A stretch of 64,000 bases of DNA from Haliclona indistincta (Eukaryota > Porifera > Demospongiae > Haplosclerida > Chalinidae), in NCBI GenBank assembly GCA_964017065.1, contig OZ024787.1:14684453-14748452 (forward strand), written 5' to 3'. Position 1 is the first letter of the stretch. Each line of letters begins with the position of its first letter. The position numbers were made by a program, and so were the translations under genes. Shown piece after piece: positions 57,690 to 64,000 of this stretch. The notes beneath the pieces are model-generated. The model did not search any database. It was not told the DNA's origin and saw only the letters and a list, made by a program, of their open reading frames with translations.

Positions 57690-59430
57690 GTATCATAGCC
57701 TGTTAGTCTAAGTATGATCAACATGTCTGTGAAGGAGCTTTGTCCTGATCATGGAGGAGCCACAATCCATTCAACACATGATCAACACCACAGCTACACC
57801 ACACCAGCTGACCTGTACTATCATAATAGACCAATCACAAGACTTGCTGGGAGGTCTTTCCTGGGATAATACATCTCTCCACAATACTCCTTATAAGGTA
57901 TTCACCTCCCAGAGTGTACACTAGAAAACTGATAGTGGTTTTTACCACAGATTTACTACCAAATTTGGCAGTAAATCTGCTGTGGAAACAATAGCAAAAG
58001 GATATCTTAGTAGTAACAAATATAAGGAATTTGAGGCAGTGTTGAGCTTGAAAAAATCTCGTGCAAAGCGTTGTATCATGCATACTATAATATGCACAGA
58101 CACGCCGATGCTGTGCTGTGAGTGTGTGTGTGTGTGTGTGTGTGAATTGTGACAGTGTTGGTACAATACAAACTCGAAACACACAGCAATCATCATCAGA
58201 GCATGAGTGGATGTTTAGGGCTTAGTGTACCTAACAGACCCTTTGATGCAACCACTGAACATACAGACAGACAAACAAACAAACAGCTTACACACCACAA
58301 GCTACCTCTGAACAATACCATCTCCACAGCTAATATTCATACCATGAATATTTGTATCAATCAGTTTAGTACATATTTACAGATCTGATGGTTAGTTGTG
58401 TACACACAACATGCTTGTTATTGTGTCTGTGTACTAGTTTAGACACCGTGGTATACATAACTGGTACTGATTACACCACTAACATCCACCCACTGTACGT
58501 ACAGACAATGAGCATTCCTGTCTAACTACTAGCTGGTGTACTGTGCTGTGTAGTAGAGCAGGGCGTGTCTTGTTGTTGACTATGGCACCCACTGGGATTA
58601 GCCTCTAGCTAAGCAGCTCAAAGAAACTAATGTGAGAGTGATTCAGGTTGAAAGAGCATGGTTTTAAAGATGGGATTTGACAGAGAAGGGATAGATGTGA
58701 TAATTGATTGTTTGTCAAATGTGAGCTTCAGATAGACATGAGCGAATGAGTTTCAGAAGTGAGAGAAGTCAGTAATCATAATAAGAGCCTAGTGAAATGC
58801 AAAAGACACTAGGGATTAATAACTGTGAGTAAGGGTTTGTCAGTGAAGTCATGATTGCATTCTTTGTTTGAAAAACTTGTATACAATAAACTTCAAAACT
58901 AGAACAATGATTTATTGAGGTACTTTCCGATAGTTGGAACAAAAGCGGTTTATTGATACTGAAAACAATAGGCGCAAAGTAGCTTTAGTGCAGCTGAAAC
59001 AACTGTTAGTACCTTGTCACATCACTGCATATCTCACTACCATGGAGAAGGGACTAGTGAAGGAAAGCATGTCTGATTCCTAAGTGTTTATTGCCTGGTA
59101 TGCCGGTATATCAGACAGTTCCTGATCCCTGCATTCCCCATGCACCTCATGGGAGGAGTCTCACTGGTCATGATACGTAGCTGATCATGTCCATGTGTTC
59201 TAGGAATCTCTATCAGACCAGAACTAGATACAAAGAGAGCCCAAAGAACATCACAGGGACACAAAGCCACCATACCAACACACCCTCACTAGACGGGCTT
59301 CTCAACAATAGCATATGTGTTCTGTTTGAAACACCTCAGAGTGAGTTACAGCACACACCTAACAGCAACTATATGACACCTAGATGGTGTGGAGACTATA
59401 TATGGGTTCACTACAGTGGTTTTATTGCTT
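57690..59430. other. Intergenic, no gene recognised
   Basis: Includes a (TG)n tract at about 58123-58144 and an imperfect inverted repeat around 57945-57990 (ACCACAGATTTACT / AGTAAATCTGCTGTGG). Confidence 0.4.
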
Positions 59431-59434
59431 CTTG

Positions 59435-59605
59435 CAAGGGTAAAGCGTAAACCGTAGAGCGTAGACCGTAAAGCGTGGAGCACTAATGCGTTAAAATGTC
59501 ATCAAGTCTTTGATCATGCTCCATTGTGTGAATAAATACCAGTGACTTGACACATTAGTGACTGCAAGGTGACGCTTTACACTCAAATCTTACTTGCAAG
59601 AAGTA
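59435..59605. mobile_element. Diverged palindromic MITE, copy 6
   Basis: Ends CTTGCAAGGGTAAAGCG and TTACTTGCAAGAAGT. The core contains TTGATCATGCTCCATTGTGT. Inverse orientation relative to 46010-46150. Confidence 0.65.
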
Positions 59606-59688
59606 AAAAAACCTCTGTACCACTATATTGCCCAGGGCTGTACTGTAGCAGAGGTAGGGCTGGATTTTAGTATTTTGCAATGAATTAA

Positions 59689-59795
59689 GCGTCACCTTCA
59701 TGCACTAATACACTCCATCGTGTGAATAAAGACAACAGTGACTACAGAGACTGAACACATTAGTGCATGAAGGTGACATTCACTTCAGCATCTCA
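59689..59795. mobile_element. Palindromic MITE, copy 7
   Basis: GCGTCACCTTCATGCACTAA ... TTAGTGCATGAAGGTGACAT, same family and orientation as 44441-44581, with a deletion in the left arm. Confidence 0.75.
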
Positions 59796-60737
59796 AGTTG
59801 ACAGGGAATTGCTATAATTTTATTATTAGCATATGGCTGATGAAGGATGAAGTTCAGTATCAAGCATGTTTTCATATGTTAATGACATCCGCATAGCAAT
59901 GTACTAGATAGGGAAGAATAGGTTTGGCGCCAACCATGCACTTTACACTTTACGATAGTTCAAACGAGTGTACGACATTCTCAATCATAAAACATGTTAA
60001 GCAACACAGTAGCACTGGCTGTGCTCGAGGTGACCTTTAACCCTTAAGACGCCATGTGTAAGAGTCGTCACATTGTCTCACAAACAGAATGATAACACAC
60101 ATTAAATATTGCAATGCTGTGTTCACGATGTGATGCTATACCAAGCACCTTGTACAGTACAAGATACGACAGCAACTATATCCTGTGGTAAGAGTGGATC
60201 AGCTGCCTCAGTACAATGGGTGAACAGGATGTTATCATGATAAACACTGTAGGATGGTAACACTATACTGCTCATAGCAAGCTGACCCACACACCAGCTG
60301 AAAGATATCAGAACACTGAAGAGACACTTGACACCATCTTCAGCACACACATACACACACACACACACGCATATGCAGCCGTCCCACACATATGCACGAG
60401 GGCGGCCCACACATACACATCCTCACAGCTGAACAATCACCTCACTTCACACCTAGTATCAATAGTTGATTATCAGCTGGGTTACCAAGATCATTGTATG
60501 TATACTGCAGCCATGGTAACGACTGCCTTCAGGAACTACAACCAATACCATTCATTCACTGATAGTGTCATATCTGATCAGTAGCTCACGGTATGGGCTC
60601 ACTATAAGAGACACACTACAATAGATTAGTAACAAGGATATTGATAATTGATAACAAATAAAGAGAAGCACTGTAACACCAGACAAGCCTGGAGTGAGTC
60701 ATAAGGACACTATTAGAATTATAGGAGACAAGGAGAG

Positions 60738-61198
60738 GAAATGAGTGAGTGAGTGAGTGAGTGAGTGAGTGAGTGCCGGAGTGAGCGAGTGAGTGAGTGA
60801 GTGAGCGAGTGAGTGAGTGAGCGAGTGAGTGAGTGAGTGAGCGAGCGAGTGAGCGAGTGAGCGAGCGAGTGAGCGAGCGCGTGAGTGAGTGAGCGAGCGA
60901 GTGAGAGAGCGAGTGAGCGAGCGAGTGAGCGAGCGCGTGAGTGAGTGAGCGAGCGAGTGAGTGAGTGAGTGAGCGAGTGAGTGAGCGAGTGAGTGAGTGA
61001 GTGAGCGAGCGAGTGAGCGAGCGCGTGAGTGAGCGAGCGAGCGAGCGAGTGAGTGAGCGAGCGAGTGAGTGAGCGAGCGAGTGAGTGAGCGAGCGAGTGA
61101 GTGAGCGAGTGAGTGGGTGAGCGAGTGAGTGGGTGAATAAATGTGCCATGGGTGGGCGAGTGAGAGAGTGATCGAGTGAGTGAGTGAGTGGGTGAGAT
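60738..61198. repeat. GAGT/GAGC tetranucleotide repeat, about 450 bp
   Basis: A long mixture of GAGT and GAGC units. Minus-strand frames read as LTHSLARSL repeats only because the period is 4. Not coding. Confidence 0.95.
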
Positions 61199-61860
61199 AC
61201 GAGCACATGTGCATGAATGGTAATCTTTTCTGCTTCGAAGGTTAACTAGCTGTGTATCCTAGCAACCACCACATCACAACAACCACAAAGATCATTAACT
61301 TCTCTCCTAGCTCCCATACAGTACACACTGGTTGTGCTGGTGCCCATATCGATATATTGACCATAGACAGACAATGCTGTACCATATGTAGACACACTAG
61401 ATGTGTAAGGATACATGATGTTGTCATGGTGACTAAACTGCATGCTGTAGCAATGATGTTAATATTGAGTGGTGTTAATGGTAGTACAGCAGCTGTACTG
61501 TGTGTCATTGTGTATGACCATCATTCCATTGATCAATAGTATCACGGTATCACTGAACATTGTTAACTAGCTAGGATAATGACACTCCTACACAGATCGA
61601 ACAATCACCCACACAGTATGGGTATGAGGATAGCCAGTTGAACCAAGAATATGACCACAGGTATGAGGCTAGAATGGCAGCATGGTATCATCAGTAGGAT
61701 AGTGCACTAGTATTCCCATACTGGCTTAGGTTCTATTGGTGCACAGGCTCTAACTGTAGTACGTTGCTGATCAAATACCGTATTTCCTCAAATAAAAGCC
61801 CGGGCCTCTATTTCGCCTTTTGATGTTTTGAGGTAGAGAAAAAAAATTAATTTTCTGCAT

Positions 61861-61922
61861 AACTGGGATTTGAACCCAGTTGCTAGACCATCACGCTTCC
61901 CAAACGTGTCATTTAGACCATG
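61861..61922 (-). mobile_element. tRNA-like SINE head or tRNA relic
   Basis: On the minus strand, an anticodon-arm-like CACGTTTGGGAAGCGTG (paired stem, loop TTGGGAA) and a T arm CTGGGTTCAAATCCCAG are intact. The D arm is degenerate and no acceptor stem is found. This is not a functional tRNA. Inverted-repeat elements border it. Confidence 0.5.
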
Positions 61923-61985
61923 TTTTGAGCATGGTAGTACATCCCTAACTTATTGGCATTTATATAATGTGATCAGTACAATTAA

Positions 61986-62150
61986 TAAATATAGGTTATA
62001 CCATGAAAAGGAGGGCAATACGGGATTTAAATCACCGCGGAAACCGATAGTATAGACGACCCGAGCGCGAAGCGCGAGGGCGTCTATTTCGGTTTCCGAG
62101 GTGATTTAAATCCCATATTGCCCTCCTTTTCATGGTATAACCTATATTTA
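61986..62150. mobile_element. 165-bp palindromic element
   Basis: Arms of about 75 bp (TAAATATAGGTTATACCATG and its inverse at the outer ends, GATTTAAATC and CGGAAACCGA/TCGGTTTCCG inside) meet at a GC-rich centre AGCGCGAAGCGCGAG. Confidence 0.8.
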
Positions 62151-62343
62151 TACCATACTTCAATGTTTAATCAAATCTTTTTCCAAGCTACGACAGTATA
62201 ACTGTTTTGTTCACAACGGGTCCATTCTGCGGTGTGATAAGTGAAATTGGAGGTGTAATAAGTGAACTGGGAGGTGTAATAAGTGAAATAAATCACCTCG
62301 TTTTGAGCAATCTGATTGGTCAGAAACATTGAAGTATGGTATA
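62149..62343. mobile_element. 195-bp element with 20-bp perfect TIRs
   Basis: Left end TATACCATACTTCAATGTTT, right end its exact inverse complement (62324-62343). Internally an AGTGAA-(A/C)TGGGAGGTGTAATA-like unit is repeated. Confidence 0.7.
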
Positions 62344-62600
62344 ATAACTAATGATATAATAACTAGTGGTATGATATTCCTAGTGGTAGTAGTGATGGTA
62401 TCATCCACTAATCAGCACATGTTCCCACTGAACCAACATGCTGTACACTTGTGCTAATAATTAATAGTAATTGCAAAAGGGGAAACCCCATCACTTGCAG
62501 ACAAGTAATGGTTCAAACACACTACCATACATGGACTATACCATTGGAGCAATGCAATTGGTTATAATACAGCACCAGATCATGGCAGGTGCAGTAGATC

Positions 62601-63535
62601 GAGACTGAGACACTATCACTGTATGTGGGCACGAGACTGAGACACTATCACTGTATGTGGGCACGAGACTGAGACACTATCACTGTATGTGGGCACGAGA
62701 CTGAGACACTATCACTGTATGTGGGCATGAGACTGAGGCACTATCACTGTATGTGGGCACGAGACTGAGACACTATCACTGTATGTGGGCACGAGACTGA
62801 GACACTATCACTGTATGTGGGCACGAGACTGAGACACTATCACTGTATGTGGGCACGAGACTGAGACACTATCACTGTATGTGGGCACGAGACTGAGACA
62901 CTATCACTGTATGTGGGCACGAGACTGAGGCACTATCACTGTATGTGGGCAGGAGACTGAGGCACTATCACTGTATGTGGGCACGAGACTGAGACACTAT
63001 CACTGTATGTGGGCACGAGACTGAGGCACTATCACTGTATGTGGGCAGGAGACTGAGACACTATCACTGTATGTGGGCACGAGACTGAGACACTATCACT
63101 GTATGTGGGCACGAGACTGAGACACTATCACTGTATGTGGGCACGAGACTGAGACACTATCACTGTATGTGGGCACGAGACTGAGGCACTATCACTGTAT
63201 GTGGGCAGGAGACTGAGACACTATCACTGTATGTGGGCACGAGACTGAGACACTATCACTGTATGTGGGCACGAGACTGAGGCACTATCACTGTATGTGG
63301 GCAGGAGACTGAGACACTATCACTGTATGTGGGCACGAGACTGAGGCACTATCACTGTTTGTGGGCAGGAGACTGAGACACTATCACTGTATGTGGGCAC
63401 GAGACTGAGACACTATCACTGTATGTGGGCACGAGACTGAGACACTATCACTGTATGTGGGCACGAGACTGAGACACTATCACTGTATGTGGGCATGAGA
63501 CTGAGACACTATCACTGTATGTGGGCAGGAGACTG
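62601..63535. repeat. 32-bp minisatellite, about 29 copies
   Basis: Unit GAGACTGAGACACTATCACT plus GTATGTGGGCAC. Common variants are GAGGC for GAGAC and GCAGG for GCACG. Confidence 0.95.
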
Positions 63536-63618
63536 CATGTGACTGAGACACTAAAGAGGCAGGGACTTATCCAGCTTTAACCCTATCTTGCAGGAATTTT
63601 AACCTCATAGATGCTTAC

Positions 63619-63813
63619 CAATTCTCTCCTTTTGATCTCTCACTGTCTCGTGTGGGCTTAGTGCTATTGCTCTCAAACACACATCATTTTCTTCAGTAAG
63701 TATCCGCACTTGCATACTCAAGTCAATCGGGATTCCCCTCCAACTGCAGATATGAAGCCAATAAAGTGCAGTGACCTTGTCTATTAATTTTGCTAAAGCA
63801 GTGCTTGTGCTGG
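63619..63813 (-). CDS. Possible exon of a ubiquitin-like-domain protein
   Basis: Acceptor TTTCTATACAG and donor ATTG|GTAAGC bound a 195-nt exon, phase 1 to 1, with no stop. Its second half, MQVRILTEENDVCLRAIALS then PHETVRDQKERIG, resembles the first beta hairpin and helix of ubiquitin-like folds. The first half is hydrophobic with Cys and Trp. Neighbouring exons are not visible: a minisatellite lies to the left and the window ends to the right. Identification is tentative. Confidence 0.4.
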
Positions 63814-64000
63814 CTGTATAGAAATCACGCACTGCTTTTCATGAGTGTAAAATTATCCTTAGACACCATATTTTTGAAGGGAATTTTGAAAATAATTATG
63901 CACTGAAGGAATGGAATAAAATTCAATTTAGCCTTATCGCTTGTTTTAGCACTTTTGGGAAAGTTATGTAAGAATGATGCCAAGGCTGGGTTAACTAGTA

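Noticed and set aside
60616..61214. Long minus-strand open frames rich in LTHSLARSL
   Set aside because: They are a by-product of the stop-free GAGT/GAGC tetranucleotide repeat, and several frames are open at once.

Overview
The window is eukaryotic, animal-type DNA: AT-rich, with many short exons bounded by GT/AG introns and a heavy load of minisatellites, palindromic MITEs and retrotransposons. Domain content (ankyrin-Roc/COR-death domain protein, CD225/dispanin proteins, LIM protein, RGS-PX protein) fits an early-branching metazoan. A demosponge such as Amphimedon is my best guess, but that is inference from style, not a match. A 200-base N run at 32634-32833 shows this is a scaffold. All spliced models below were built by hand from exon phase and splice consensus.

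Layout. 540-1945: decayed CR1/L2/jockey-like non-LTR retrotransposon. 2258-20653 (minus): an eight-exon gene coding for about 973 aa with ankyrin repeats, a Roc-like P-loop GTPase, a COR-like region and a death domain; it resembles the C-terminal half of DAPK1 without the kinase. Its introns hold a 33-bp minisatellite, a TTAA-flanked TIR element, a 1.2-kb foldback element, a 43-bp minisatellite, a tandem pair of 677-bp LTR-like repeats, and two copies of a short alternative terminal exon. 20654-20828: a 175-bp shared divergent promoter. 20829-24728 (plus), 25063-25809 (plus) and 26361-27385 (minus): three CD225/dispanin (IFITM-like) genes. The first has the 3' half of a coding exon, splice donor included, repeated about 20 times in the next intron. 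28246-29037 (plus): first visible exon of a LIM protein, rest not found.

29038-39615 is mostly repeats: palindromic MITEs, a 58-bp minisatellite, the gap, and a nearly intact tyrosine-recombinase (Ngaro/DIRS-type) retrotransposon at 32934-38795 on the minus strand, with 161/162-bp terminal direct repeats. A 344-bp MITE with a perfect 9-bp target duplication follows. 39616-54400 (plus): seven exons of an RGS-PX (sorting-nexin-like) protein, 5' end not visible. 54837-55539 (plus): a compact two-exon coiled-coil protein gene with a TATA box. 55540-64000 is gene-poor, with simple repeats, palindromic elements, a 32-bp minisatellite, and at the right edge one possible exon (minus) of a ubiquitin-like-domain protein.

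The genes are not an operon. The one functional theme I would infer, weakly, is innate defence: a death-domain GTPase sharing a promoter with a CD225 gene, next to two more CD225 genes.
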